This document shows positions 1 through 8,731 of a stretch of DNA of 64,000 nt, piece after piece. The position numbers and the translations under genes are program-made. The notes under the pieces are model-generated. The model worked only from the letters and a program-made list of their open reading frames with translations, was not told where the DNA came from and ran no database searches. The first letter of the stretch is position 1. Each line of letters opens with the position of its first letter. This DNA comes from Candidatus Sericytochromatia bacterium (GTDB taxonomy: Bacteria; Cyanobacteriota; Sericytochromatia; UBA7694): contig JADMKE010000019.1 of NCBI GenBank assembly GCA_018780035.1, positions 1 through 64,000 on the forward strand, in the 5' to 3' direction.

Positions 1-709
1 CGAGTCGGTTTTGTAAATTCATCGAACCCGAGACGTCGATCACGAAGGTCAATACTGCTGGCTTGCGGTTTTTGGCAATCACCTCTTGCCCCTGAATACC
101 CACACGCATGATCTTGGTCTGGGCATCGCCAAAATACGAAGGGGCGATGTCGGTTTGAATCGCAAATTTGCCGCTGGCGGGCTGGGGATAGTGAAAATTA
201 AAATAATTCAAAAACTCTTCGGTGCGAATGGATGCTGGGTCGGGCAATTTGTTTTGTTCGAGAAATTTGCGCATCAGGGTATACGAAGCAGTATCGACAT
301 CTGCGGCAAAGGTCGAAAGCCGATCGGTGGCCGTTTCGACAAAGGGATTCACGCCATAATTTTTAAAGAAATTGTCGCGGTAGGAATAGACGTCGGCACT
401 GGGAGTGGGGCTGGGGGTGGGTACTGGGCTGTTGAGTGGCACAGGGGTCTGAGAGATGTCTGTCGGCGTAGAAGAAGGGGCGGAGGTAGGTGCAACAGAG
501 GGGGCTGCCGTGGGCTCAGAGGTGGGAGCAGCCGTCGGAGTGACTGAAGGCAACACCGACGACTGAGCCGGAATCCCAGAAGGACGGGGGCTTGCGGGAA
601 TCACACTCTGGTTCGAATTCAAACCGGGACTTGTTGGCGAAACAGAGGAACAGCCCACCAGACAGCAGACTGCCAAACCTATCAAACCAGATCTCTTGTG
701 TATTTTCAC
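1..709 (-). CDS. VWA-domain lipoprotein, partial (C-terminal part outside window)
   Basis: The minus-strand frame is open from a GTG at 709 to the window edge. The protein starts with a lipoprotein signal ending in CCLVGC, then a Ser/Pro/Thr-rich linker. After that come the same blocks as in the neighbour at 816-2756: NPFVETATDRLSTFAADVDT, a YPQP segment and, at the window edge, the MIDAS-type VIDVSGSMN. It is therefore a paralogue of the YfbK-like VWA family, predicted to be anchored to a membrane facing the periplasm or surface. GTG is preferred because AGAAGGGG lies 8 nt upstream; an in-frame ATG at 772 has no ribosome site. Ligand unknown. Confidence 0.85.
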   Translation of the reverse strand, partial: MKIHKRSGLIGLAVCCLVGCSSVSPTSPGLNSNQSVIPASPRPSGIPAQSSVLPSVTPTAAPTSEPTAAPSVAPTSAPSSTPTDISQTPVPLNSPVPTPSPTPSADVYSYRDNFFKNYGVNPFVETATDRLSTFAADVDTASYTLMRKFLEQNKLPDPASIRTEEFLNYFNFHYPQPASGKFAIQTDIAPSYFGDAQTKIMRVGIQGQEVIAKNRKPAVLTFVIDVSGSMNLQNRL

Positions 710-815
710 TTTATCTACCCCTTCTGCAAATCCATCTCTTGTCGGTCTTTCGACCAAATTGAGAACTCTCATCAGTATACCGCTGCTTGAATTGCTTGTA
801 TGATTGTCTCTAAAT

Positions 816-2756
816 TCAACGACCACTCAGGGGCTGCCCTCCGCCCCCCAATTGCTGCGCCAGAAAATCTGTCCATTGATTCAAATTGCGCGGGTTCTGG
901 CTGCCCGACACCAGCGAAGCAATGCTCAACTTGGCGGGCGGGTTATGCAGTTGCTCTGCTTTTTGCAAGAGCCCCACAAATTCATTTAACTTGGGATCAG
1001 TCCCCAGTCCTTGGATAGCAGATTGAGCCAATGCTGAGACATCTTTAAATTGCCCATCCTGGGCAAAGATACTCTTGCGCAAGATTTCCGCATACTCGGC
1101 CGCAGCTGTGGCAAGTTTAAACGAGGCCGACGTATTCTCAAAGGCACGCAACTCCTCCGACATCACAGGTTTGGCCATTTCGTGAATGCGATCTTGGCGC
1201 TCGACATCTTTGTAGCGCAACACCACTTGGGCCACCTGGGCCTGGGGGCTGCCACTGTGAAAGCGCAATTCGTAAAGCGCAGTCACACTGTGGTTCGAAC
1301 CAATCTCGCCCGCATCCACCGTGTCATTGCGAAAATCTGTGTCTTTGATATCCCGATTTTCGTAACCCAACAAGCGGTATTGCACCACCACATTTGGGTT
1401 AAAGTCCACCTGGATTTTAACGTCTTTGGCAATCGTTTGCAGCGTGCCTGTCAGGTTTTGCACAAAAATACGCTGGGCCTCGGCCAGCGTATCAACATAG
1501 GCATAAGTGCCATCTCCTTGATTGGCCAATTGTTCCATCAGGGTATCGTTATAATCCCCCAAGCCAAAACCCACCGTCGAGAGCGCAATGCCCTTTTCTG
1601 CCTCCCGTTTGATCCGAGCCAGAATCGCGTCTGGGCCTGTCGCACCCACATTGGCAACACCGTCTGAGCAGAGCAAAATGCGGTTGCTGACATCATTGCG
1701 GAGCACCTTGGCGGCCTCTTCAAAACCTTTGAGCAAACCCGCTTCGGCATTGGTCCCCCCCTCGGGGCGCAGGGTGGCTATCGCATTGAGAATGGCCTGT
1801 TTTTGCTCGGTGTGGGGCAAGAGCGTGCGGGCTTCATTGCCATAAACCACAATGCCCACTTTGTCGTTGGGTCCCAATTGATTGACCAGCAGTGGCAGGC
1901 TTTGCCGCACCAAATCCAAGCGCCGGGGCTGGTTCATTGAGCCCGAGACATCGATTACCAAGGTCAAATGGGCTGCTTTGCGGTTGCGCGGCATAATATC
2001 TTGGCCCTGAATGCCAATGCGCAAGAGCTTGGTCTGGGCATCGCCAAAATACGAAGGCGCCATTTCGGTGTGAATCGCAAATTTATCCCCCATGGGCTGG
2101 GGATAGCGATAATTAAAATAATTCAAAAACTCTTCGGTACGCACCGAGGCCGATTCAGGCAATTTATTCTGCGCCAGGGCTTGGCGCATGAGGGTATACG
2201 AAGCAGTGTCGACATCAGCAGCAAAGGTCGAAAGCCGGTCGGTCGCTGTTTCAACAAAGGGGTTGATACCATAATTTTTGAAAAAATTCTCGCGGTAGGC
2301 GTAAATCTCGCCTTGAGGCAGCGGGGTGGGAGAGGGGGCTGCCGTTGGCATAACAAGAACCGCAGAGGGAGAGGCCAAGGGCAAAGGGATCGCTGTGGGT
2401 TGAGGAGTAGAAACAGAGGTCGCAAGGGGAACTGGGGTAGAGGTCGATTGCGGGAGTGGATTGTTTGCTTGAGTAGGGCATGTGCCATAGCCATAACCAG
2501 AAGGGTAACAGTGATAATCTGGACTGAGACCGTAGTTGGTAGGAGAATTATAACCCGAGCCAGCACCATAACCTGTACCTGTACCATAAGGGGATCCATA
2601 ACCTGAGCCATAACTATTGCTATCAGCCGGAAAAGGTGAAGGATAAACAACACTGTTAGAAGTCAACGAATTGGGACCGCTCCCCAATGAACGAACACAT
2701 CCTCCCAGTCCCACACTCAAAGCCAGACCCAGCACAACCAAACCCATTTTTCGCAT
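816..2756 (-). CDS. VWA-domain lipoprotein (YfbK-like, with DUF3520-type C-terminus)
   Basis: A 646-residue protein. Lipobox (LSVGLGGC, lipidated Cys near residue 20), then a long Tyr/Gly/Ser and Pro/Thr-rich linker to about residue 150. An N-terminal VWA-associated block (NPFVETATDRLSTFAADVDT) follows, then a von Willebrand A domain with the metal site DVSGSMN near residue 265. The C-terminal part resembles the DUF3520 domain of E. coli YfbK. The family is a surface or periplasmic protein-binding module; the partner is unknown. I chose ATG 2756 over the ATG at 2795 because AAGGAGG sits 9 nt upstream and it gives a proper signal peptide. A paralogue follows directly downstream (1-709). Confidence 0.92.
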   Translation of the reverse strand: MRKMGLVVLGLALSVGLGGCVRSLGSGPNSLTSNSVVYPSPFPADSNSYGSGYGSPYGTGTGYGAGSGYNSPTNYGLSPDYHCYPSGYGYGTCPTQANNPLPQSTSTPVPLATSVSTPQPTAIPLPLASPSAVLVMPTAAPSPTPLPQGEIYAYRENFFKNYGINPFVETATDRLSTFAADVDTASYTLMRQALAQNKLPESASVRTEEFLNYFNYRYPQPMGDKFAIHTEMAPSYFGDAQTKLLRIGIQGQDIMPRNRKAAHLTLVIDVSGSMNQPRRLDLVRQSLPLLVNQLGPNDKVGIVVYGNEARTLLPHTEQKQAILNAIATLRPEGGTNAEAGLLKGFEEAAKVLRNDVSNRILLCSDGVANVGATGPDAILARIKREAEKGIALSTVGFGLGDYNDTLMEQLANQGDGTYAYVDTLAEAQRIFVQNLTGTLQTIAKDVKIQVDFNPNVVVQYRLLGYENRDIKDTDFRNDTVDAGEIGSNHSVTALYELRFHSGSPQAQVAQVVLRYKDVERQDRIHEMAKPVMSEELRAFENTSASFKLATAAAEYAEILRKSIFAQDGQFKDVSALAQSAIQGLGTDPKLNEFVGLLQKAEQLHNPPAKLSIASLVSGSQNPRNLNQWTDFLAQQLGGGGQPLSGR

Positions 2757-2809
2757 AACATCACACCTCCTTGATTTGCACACCATACACACCATCCGGG
2801 ATACTTCAA

Positions 2810-2838
2810 ATCATAGCAAATTATTTTTTTCTTGTAAA
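2810..2838 (-). promoter_or_regulatory. Predicted sigma70-type promoter of the VWA lipoprotein genes
   Basis: Minus strand: TTTACA (2838-2833), 17-nt spacer, TATGAT (2815-2810). It lies about 55-80 nt upstream of the start codon at 2756. Confidence 0.6.
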
Positions 2839-2852
2839 TGTTTTTATTTACA
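2833..2852. promoter_or_regulatory. Candidate operator: inverted repeat TGTAAAT-6 nt-ATTTACA
   Basis: Perfect 7-bp arms (2833-2839 and 2846-2852) overlap the -35 box of the VWA promoter. The divergently transcribed neighbour is an XRE-type regulator, so this could be its binding site. That link is inference. Confidence 0.45.
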
Positions 2853-2959
2853 TCAGAGTAAATAATATGTTAAGATGTTTTCCTGGTTCCCAAAACCGTG
2901 TAAATCCCCATGTACACAATGCATCCAGCCCAAATGAAAAAAAATAACCCTTTGCTTTT

Positions 2960-2988
2960 TTGCATTTTATAGCCTGTTCGTGTACAAT
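2960..2988 (+). promoter_or_regulatory. Predicted sigma70-type promoter of the XRE regulator
   Basis: TTGCAT (2960-2965), 17-nt spacer, TACAAT (2983-2988), giving a leader of about 23 nt before ATG 3018. Confidence 0.6.
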
Positions 2989-3017
2989 TACAATTACCAA
3001 AAAGTAAACAGAAGCCT

Positions 3018-4319
3018 ATGGAATTACCATTTATTGAAGCCGGAAAATTTATGCGCCAAAAGCGCAAAAGTGCTGGATTTAAAACCCAACGCGCCTTGAT
3101 TGCTGCCCTGCTCAAAGAAAACCCGGATATCAACTGCAGTGAACCGTATATTTCTTTGATTGAAAAGGGTGCCAAAACCCCCAGTGTCCATCTCCTTGAT
3201 GTGATGGCGCGGGTGTTAAAAATGACCCCTCAGGAAAAGGGCGAATTGCTCTTGGCCTACCGCCGTGTGCCCAGCGATTTTGAATTCACCGTCCGCGAAA
3301 ACCTCAAGGAATCGCTGCGCCGCACCACGATCGACGATTTAAAAAAACGCTATGCCCGAGAGGGTACCCCTGAGCAGTTTAATGCCCTGCTGCGGGCCCT
3401 GATTCTGGAAGACCGCCGCGAAGAGGCCCAAGAACTGCTCAAACAGGCCCCCACCAGCGGAAACTCTTTCCTCGATTTACAGGTGCGCAGTGCCCATTTG
3501 GGCGGCTTGGCCGGTCATTTTGACTTTGCCATTCATGGTTTTGCCCTGGCGCTGGAAAATTGTCCCAAAGAGTATATCCAAACCCGTGGCGAATTGCTGA
3601 TGAACCTGGGCATTATGCATTTTGCCCAGGGTTTAAAACACCAATACAAATACCCGTTGCTCTCCCTGGAAGAGTATTTGGCCTCTCACGGGTTTTTAGA
3701 GCAAAGTCTGGCATTGGTACCAGATAAACTCTTTGCCTTGGATGAATTGGCCCGCTGTGTCTATCATATTGGCGAGAGCCTTGAAAACCTACACCGCAAT
3801 CCCCAAGAGCTAAAAATAGACGAGAAATCGCCGGCAATGCCCATGTTTAAACCCGCTCTGCGCAAAGGCAAGCTGCCAGCTGGACATGCCCTGTTGCTGG
3901 AGTTGAGTCAAGATTTCTTTGCCAAAGCCCTGGCTGCGTATGTCCGCATTCTTAAAGAAGCCCCCGGCCGAGAATTGCCGGATAAGCCACTTAAAGAGGC
4001 CGTCTATTTTCACGCTTATACCCATGCAAAAATGAAACTTTTGGATCAGGCCTGCGTCTTAATGAACAGCATCACCTTACTTGATCGCAATTGGTTGACC
4101 TGTTTTATGCAAGCCGGTGTGGCTGTGATGCGCTTTGAGCAGCGTCAAGAAACAGAACAGCTCGACAACGCCTTACACTGGCTGGGTCTGGCTTTCGACT
4201 ACGACGCGGATTCAGTGAAGTGGCTGATTCAACAAGAAAAAAACCGTGAACTTAAAACACTCTGGGAGCACAAGGCCAATGAACTTGAAAACCAAATTGC
4301 CCAAGTCGCCAAAAGCTAA
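3018..4319 (+). CDS. XRE-family helix-turn-helix regulator with helical-repeat C-terminus
   Basis: A 433-residue protein. Residues about 5-70 form an XRE/Cro-type DNA-binding domain (FMRQKRKSAGFKTQRALI, EPYISLIEKGAKTPSV, LLDVMARVLKM). The rest is alpha-helical with TPR-like character (for example EDRREEAQELLKQAP, LLMNLGIMHFAQGLKHQ, YFHAYTHAKMKLLDQA), as in regulators that sense through a superhelical domain. It is divergent from the VWA lipoprotein genes and overlaps the following lipoprotein gene, so it likely controls one or both. The ligand is unknown. The ribosome site is weak. Confidence 0.8.
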   Translation: MELPFIEAGKFMRQKRKSAGFKTQRALIAALLKENPDINCSEPYISLIEKGAKTPSVHLLDVMARVLKMTPQEKGELLLAYRRVPSDFEFTVRENLKESLRRTTIDDLKKRYAREGTPEQFNALLRALILEDRREEAQELLKQAPTSGNSFLDLQVRSAHLGGLAGHFDFAIHGFALALENCPKEYIQTRGELLMNLGIMHFAQGLKHQYKYPLLSLEEYLASHGFLEQSLALVPDKLFALDELARCVYHIGESLENLHRNPQELKIDEKSPAMPMFKPALRKGKLPAGHALLLELSQDFFAKALAAYVRILKEAPGRELPDKPLKEAVYFHAYTHAKMKLLDQACVLMNSITLLDRNWLTCFMQAGVAVMRFEQRQETEQLDNALHWLGLAFDYDADSVKWLIQQEKNRELKTLWEHKANELENQIAQVAKS

Positions 4320-5118
4320 ATACACCTTTCTATTATTTGGTTTTAGCGCCGTGAGCCTGCTCACGGCCTGTCCCCGCCAGCCAGAGCCCGGCCCTGTTTT
4401 TCCCAGCACCCCCCCGCCGACGCCCATGATTACGGCAACACCAAGTGCGGTCCCCACCGACGTGGGCCCCACCGCTACCCCCTTGCCTCAGCGCACCCCC
4501 TTCCCCTTAGAGTCAGTCGCTCCCGCAGATCAGATCAAGGGTGAGTTTTTTCTGCTCGAATTCGGCCCTGGCTCTAAAGGCTTAGAAACTACGCCGTTTG
4601 GCCCCGGCTCCAAAGGGTTAGAACAGACCTTTGGCCCTGGCTCCAAAGGTCTGGAAAACCTCAAATTCGACGTCAATTTCCAAGAAACACTGGTTCGCAG
4701 TGGCATCACAGGCTTTAACACCAAACAGACCTCAGGTGGCCCGCTGATTCAACGCCTGCGCATTGAATTGGTACGCAATAACCAGCTCTATGCCGTCGCC
4801 AATATTTTGCCAGCCCTGCCAATTGTGCGCTTTGGTGCCCGCGTACACCCTGGCCGCTACAGCATGTTTACCCTGGCGGAAAATGGCAATGGGCCTGCAG
4901 TACAGATGTCTTGGAGCCAAGTGGAGATCACAGAAACCCAGGGAGCCCAGGTGCGGATTGCCGTCTATTCCAGCGGTCAAAAACCCGAGGATTTGGATAT
5001 CGAATTGCTGACCCGCAAAATTCCAATTGTGGAACCCACTGCAGCCCCCGCCTCCGCCAGTCCGATCCCCACCACAGGTTCTGCATCACCGTCCCCGACA
5101 GCCAGCCCCAGTCCCTAG
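4279..5118 (+). CDS. Lipoprotein with three FGPGSKGLE repeats
   Basis: A 279-residue protein. N-terminal lipoprotein signal (FGFSAVSLLTAC), a Pro/Thr-rich linker, then three copies of FGPGSKGLE between about residues 94 and 128. A globular region of about 120 residues follows, rich in beta-prone segments (IQRLRIELVRNNQLYAVANI, MSWSQVEITETQGAQVRIAV), then a Pro/Ser/Thr tail. The ATG at 4279 overlaps the XRE gene by 41 nt, which suggests translational coupling. An earlier in-frame ATG (4246) would place extra residues before the signal peptide. I recognise no domain family. Confidence 0.75.
   Translation: MNLKTKLPKSPKAKYTFLLFGFSAVSLLTACPRQPEPGPVFPSTPPPTPMITATPSAVPTDVGPTATPLPQRTPFPLESVAPADQIKGEFFLLEFGPGSKGLETTPFGPGSKGLEQTFGPGSKGLENLKFDVNFQETLVRSGITGFNTKQTSGGPLIQRLRIELVRNNQLYAVANILPALPIVRFGARVHPGRYSMFTLAENGNGPAVQMSWSQVEITETQGAQVRIAVYSSGQKPEDLDIELLTRKIPIVEPTAAPASASPIPTTGSASPSPTASPSP
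4559..4660 (+). repeat. Three in-frame tandem-like repeats encoding FGPGSKGLE
   Basis: The repeat TTCGGCCCTGGCTCTAAAGG and close variants occurs three times inside the lipoprotein gene, separated by 3 and 2 codons. Synonymous differences between copies show it is not a very recent duplication. Confidence 0.85.
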
Positions 5119-5123
5119 AAACG

Positions 5124-5151
5124 GTTTAGCGATTTAGCGGTTTAGCGGTGG
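5124..5151. repeat. Short direct repeats (TTTAGCG x3) between convergent genes
   Basis: The 23-bp gap between the convergent lipoprotein and TPR genes and the very end of the latter hold three spaced copies of TTTAGCG. No hairpin with a T-tract is evident, so I do not call it a terminator. Confidence 0.5.
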
Positions 5152-7259
5152 TTGAGCCTGATCGCCAGCTCACTTTGGAGCAGCGCCAGGACCGATTGCC
5201 AATTCCCGCGTTGGCTCTGGCGGAAGAGGCGCAGACGGGGATACCAAGGTGTTTTTTCGCCAGAAGCACCCCAGCGCCAGTCCGGCGAAAAGGGCAAAAG
5301 CACCCAAGCCGGAACCCCCAGAGCCCCGGCCAAATGGGCTGCAGCGGTATCGATGGTGATCAGCAGATCCAATTGAGCCAAGATCTGTGCCGTAATGCCA
5401 AAATGGCTCAGGGCAGGTGCACAATTGATCACCCGGTTGTGGCCTGAGGTGTGGCTTGAAGTCAGCAATGCGCTCTGGAGTAGTTCTTGTTCGGCTTTGC
5501 CCAATTGCAAACAGAAAAAGTCAACTTCGGCAAAGGCCTCAATCAACGGCTCTAACTGTCCAAAAACCAACGAACGTTTGGGTTGGGTGTCGTGTTTTTC
5601 TGCTGCCGACCAGACCAGTCCGACACGAGGCTTGGGGACAGCCAAAGCCATGTCTAGCCAGGCAGGCAGTGCCTCTAAATGTGGGCCTTGGGGCAATTGC
5701 AAATAGGGCTGCGCGGACACATTTTCGGGGGTAATCTGCAAATGGTAAGGCAAACTCAAGAGCCGAACAGCCACGTCAAAGCCCTTTAAATGCTCGGTCT
5801 CATCACTGGTGATGCCTTTTAACCCCTCTAAATCGGCCAACAAAGGCAAAAGTTGCGGCGGGCATTGTAAAAACAGCTCAGGCTGACCGTATTGCTGGTA
5901 AAACGGCTTTAAAAAGCGTACAAACTGAAGGGTATCGCCAAAGCCCTGCTCAGCCATCACAATCACCTTTTGCCCAGCCAAATCCTGACCCTGCCAAGTG
6001 GGAGCGGGCCAAGCGCCCAGCAATAATTGGTGCCTCCACTCGTATTCCACCCAGCCCTCGGCATATCTGTTCTGCAAAAACAGCAGATGGGCCCGGTTAA
6101 TATGGGCCCGGGCATAAGCGGGTTCCAGATAAAGGGCCTGCTCTTCGCATTGCAAAGCCTGCTCAAAGCGGCCCAATTCGGTATAGATCAGGCCCAGATT
6201 GGCATGGGCCCGGGCATAGTGGGGATCGACTTGAAGGGCTTTGAGAAAGGCCTGCTCGGCCTCCGGCAAGCGGTCTTGTTTGACATAGAGATTGCCCACA
6301 TGGTGCCAAAATCCGGGAGATCTCGGATTTTTTTCAGCCAATTCAAGCAGAGCCGCCAAGGCCTGTTCTACTTGTCCCAAATACATCGGCAAATAGGCCA
6401 AGCTGATTTGAATTTCTTCGGAATTTGGCGCCAACGCCAGGGCCCGCTTCAGCAAGATTTGGGCCTCTGGATAGTCCTCTTCGGCCATCAAGACCTGGGC
6501 CCAGACATGTAAAAGTTCGGCATGTTCAGGGTATTGTACTAAAAGCGGTTCAAACACGCGGTGGGCCTGGGCAAACGCCTGAGCCTGCCGATAAAATTCA
6601 GCCAAATAACCTGCTCCCGCCAGATATCCTCCCACAACACTGCGGCGCAGCCAGAGCTCGGCCTCGTTCCAATTGCCCAGATCCGCATAGATTTTCCCCA
6701 GCCAAAAACCCGCTTCTGGCGGCGCTTTGAGAGCAATGGCTTGAAAAAGGATTTGGAGCGCTGGCTGCAATTGCCGGGCCTGGTAGAGGGCCTTGCCCGC
6801 ATCCAGCCAGTTCTCAGGAACATGCGGCTCCAGTTTAATCGCCCGCTGATACAGCAATAACGCTGCTTGCGTCCCTTGAGGATCGTTTTGGGCGAGCAGA
6901 CAATGGGCCAGATTGACCAAAATACGCGGATTGTCGGGCTGCAACTGATCAGCCCGTTGAAAGGCCGCAAAAGCCTCGCTTTGTTGGCCTTGGGTGGCCA
7001 AAACAATCCCCAGCGCATTCCAAAGTTCGGGCCGCAGGGGGGCCAAATCAACCGCTTGGCGAAAAAAGACCTGCGCCTGTTCCAGCTGTCCGGTTTCAAA
7101 ACAAATCTGGCCCGCCAAATGCCAAAAATCAGCAGAAATAGGCTGGCTGTTTATCAGCTCAGGCAAAGCCTGGATGGCCGCCGGTAAAGCTCCCTGGCGA
7201 TAGAGCGCCAAGAGAGTCTGAAAAGCCTGATCGTCAGGGGAGATCAACTCAGAAGCCAT
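5142..7259 (-). CDS. TPR protein with C-terminal glycosyltransferase-like domain
   Basis: A 705-residue protein. Residues about 1-410 are tandem tetratricopeptide repeats (for example PLRPELWNALGIVLATQGQ, PHYARAHANLGLIYTELGRF, PAYARAHINRAHLLFLQNRY). Residues about 430-700 resemble the GT-B/glycosyltransferase-9-like domain seen after TPRs (GQKVIVMAEQGFGDTLQFVR, IDTAAAHLAGALGVPAWVLL, DWRWG). Such fusions are predicted protein- or lipid-glycan transferases or scaffolds; the acceptor is unknown. No signal peptide, so probably cytoplasmic. Last gene of the ffh operon, starting 6 nt after the upstream stop. Confidence 0.85.
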   Translation of the reverse strand: MASELISPDDQAFQTLLALYRQGALPAAIQALPELINSQPISADFWHLAGQICFETGQLEQAQVFFRQAVDLAPLRPELWNALGIVLATQGQQSEAFAAFQRADQLQPDNPRILVNLAHCLLAQNDPQGTQAALLLYQRAIKLEPHVPENWLDAGKALYQARQLQPALQILFQAIALKAPPEAGFWLGKIYADLGNWNEAELWLRRSVVGGYLAGAGYLAEFYRQAQAFAQAHRVFEPLLVQYPEHAELLHVWAQVLMAEEDYPEAQILLKRALALAPNSEEIQISLAYLPMYLGQVEQALAALLELAEKNPRSPGFWHHVGNLYVKQDRLPEAEQAFLKALQVDPHYARAHANLGLIYTELGRFEQALQCEEQALYLEPAYARAHINRAHLLFLQNRYAEGWVEYEWRHQLLLGAWPAPTWQGQDLAGQKVIVMAEQGFGDTLQFVRFLKPFYQQYGQPELFLQCPPQLLPLLADLEGLKGITSDETEHLKGFDVAVRLLSLPYHLQITPENVSAQPYLQLPQGPHLEALPAWLDMALAVPKPRVGLVWSAAEKHDTQPKRSLVFGQLEPLIEAFAEVDFFCLQLGKAEQELLQSALLTSSHTSGHNRVINCAPALSHFGITAQILAQLDLLITIDTAAAHLAGALGVPAWVLLPFSPDWRWGASGEKTPWYPRLRLFRQSQRGNWQSVLALLQSELAIRLNHR

Positions 7260-7265
7260 ATTGGC

Positions 7266-7823
7266 TCATGGCAAATAACGCAAATGTTTGAGCAATTCGC
7301 TCCACTGCTCTTTGCGCATGGGGGCCCCTTCAAAATTGCTGAGCACTTGAAAGCGCAAAGGCGCTTGAGCTTGCCCAAAGGGACGGGTGAGATAAAATTT
7401 GTCGCGGATTTGCAGGGGAGGATGGGGATCATAAAAAAAGTATTCCAGATTGCCAAAATACAAGCTCGTCTGACGTTCCGGGCGCTTGGCCTGTTTGACA
7501 GCCAAAAGCGTGCTGCCGCCCATGATCGCAAAGCCATAATTCATGCCGCCACAAAAACAGCGGTAATTGAGCTGGTAAGAGGCCTTCTGGCCGTTGAGGG
7601 GTAATTTGACGTCGATGGCCTTTAAGCGAAAACCCTGGGGCAACCACCCTGGCACCACAATTTTCTGTTTAAGCTGTTTGAGCTTGAGCATTTCGCTGGG
7701 GCCCAAACCATGGGCAGGCATCGCAGCAGCAGCAGCAGCAGACATAGCAGGCCAAACGGGGAAAGTAGCCCCCAGCAAAGCGGCCCCCAAAGTGACACAG
7801 AGCAGGCGGTAAAAAGGGCCCAT
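7266..7823 (-). CDS. Small secreted protein, family with 14127-14705 and 14695-15315
   Basis: A 185-residue protein with an N-terminal signal peptide (about 30 residues, Ala-rich cleavage region). The mature part contains KIVVPGWLPQGF, SYQLNYRCFCGGMNYGF and a C-terminal WSELLKHLRYL. The order (basic residue, V-x-P, P-x-G-F, a Y-x-x-Y strand, a C-terminal helix with LL) recurs in the two small secreted proteins at 14.1-15.3 kb. The VPxxLPxGF block also recalls DUF4367-type envelope domains. Start and the aminotransferase stop share a base (TAATG). Function unknown. Confidence 0.75.
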   Translation of the reverse strand: MGPFYRLLCVTLGAALLGATFPVWPAMSAAAAAAMPAHGLGPSEMLKLKQLKQKIVVPGWLPQGFRLKAIDVKLPLNGQKASYQLNYRCFCGGMNYGFAIMGGSTLLAVKQAKRPERQTSLYFGNLEYFFYDPHPPLQIRDKFYLTRPFGQAQAPLRFQVLSNFEGAPMRKEQWSELLKHLRYLP

Positions 7824-8731
7824 TAATAGCTATCGAGGTGGTCTGCTACGTATTGCCAATAGGCCTGATCGACAGCGGCATTGATCTCGCCATAGCCCTC
7901 GCGAATCACCTGCCCATTGACCTGCCAGACCGGCATAGCCCCTTTGAGAGTGCTGGAGACAAAGGCCTCGTCGGCACTCAAGACATCAGCCAGGGTGAAG
8001 CGTTTTTCCTGGACCGTCAAACCCAGTGCCTGGGCAACCTGAATCAAATAGCGGCGGGTAATCCCATCCAAAATACCTACATCCAGTGGCGCGGTCCAGA
8101 CCTCACCGTTTTTCACAATAAAAAAATTCGAGGTTGTCAGTTCGGTCACATCCCCGTCCAAATCCAGGATCAGGGCATCGTCGGCGCCCTGGGCTTTGGC
8201 TTCGCGCAGGCAGAGAATATTGTTGAGATAATTGCCCGTTTTAAAGGCGGGGTTGAGACTGCGCGGACTGTTGCGCCGGGTTTCGGGCACAGCCAGCACA
8301 AAGCCCTTTTCACGGTAGCGCGGGTTCATCGGCGGCGAGGGCTTAAAAATGCTGACACAAAAAGGCGGGGTTTCCACAGTGTCGATGTCGATATTAAAAT
8401 CACCGCTACCGCGTGAGACGACAATCCGCACATAGGCTTCGTGGCCGGGTTCCAAATGCAATTGATCGAGGCCCGTGCGAATCTGGTGCTCAAACCAGGC
8501 ATCGTTCCAGGGCAGCTCAAAATAGATGCCCGCTGCCGTGGCGCGCAGGCGCTGCAGATGGTCGCGGGTAAAAAAGGGCTTGCCCTGGTAAGTGGCCACG
8601 ACTTCGTAGAGCGAGTCACCAAAGAGAAAGCTGCGATCGTTGACGGGCACCTGGGCCTGCTCCAGAGGCAAGACCTCTCCGTTGATCACGGCAAAAGGGG
8701 GAGATTGCGTTTGCTGCAGCGTTTCCGACAT
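7823..8731 (-). CDS. Class IV PLP-dependent aminotransferase (branched-chain / D-amino-acid type)
   Basis: A 302-residue protein of normal length for fold-type IV enzymes. Visible motifs: VNDRSFLFGDSLYEVV near residue 30, LNPAFKTGNYLNNILCL with the presumed Schiff-base Lys near residue 167, DLDGDVTELTTSNFFIVKNG with the conserved Glu, and GILDGITRRYL. The family transfers amino groups between 2-oxo acids and branched-chain or D-amino acids, or acts as aminodeoxychorismate lyase; the sequence alone does not decide. Cytoplasmic. It overlaps both neighbours through TAATG junctions, so it is translated within the ffh operon. Confidence 0.88.
   Translation of the reverse strand: MSETLQQTQSPPFAVINGEVLPLEQAQVPVNDRSFLFGDSLYEVVATYQGKPFFTRDHLQRLRATAAGIYFELPWNDAWFEHQIRTGLDQLHLEPGHEAYVRIVVSRGSGDFNIDIDTVETPPFCVSIFKPSPPMNPRYREKGFVLAVPETRRNSPRSLNPAFKTGNYLNNILCLREAKAQGADDALILDLDGDVTELTTSNFFIVKNGEVWTAPLDVGILDGITRRYLIQVAQALGLTVQEKRFTLADVLSADEAFVSSTLKGAMPVWQVNGQVIREGYGEINAAVDQAYWQYVADHLDSY

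Noticed and set aside
1968-2606. Plus-strand ORF of 212 codons opposite the VWA gene
   Set aside because: Mirror of a conserved coding region; the same shadow occurs opposite the paralogue at 86-547.
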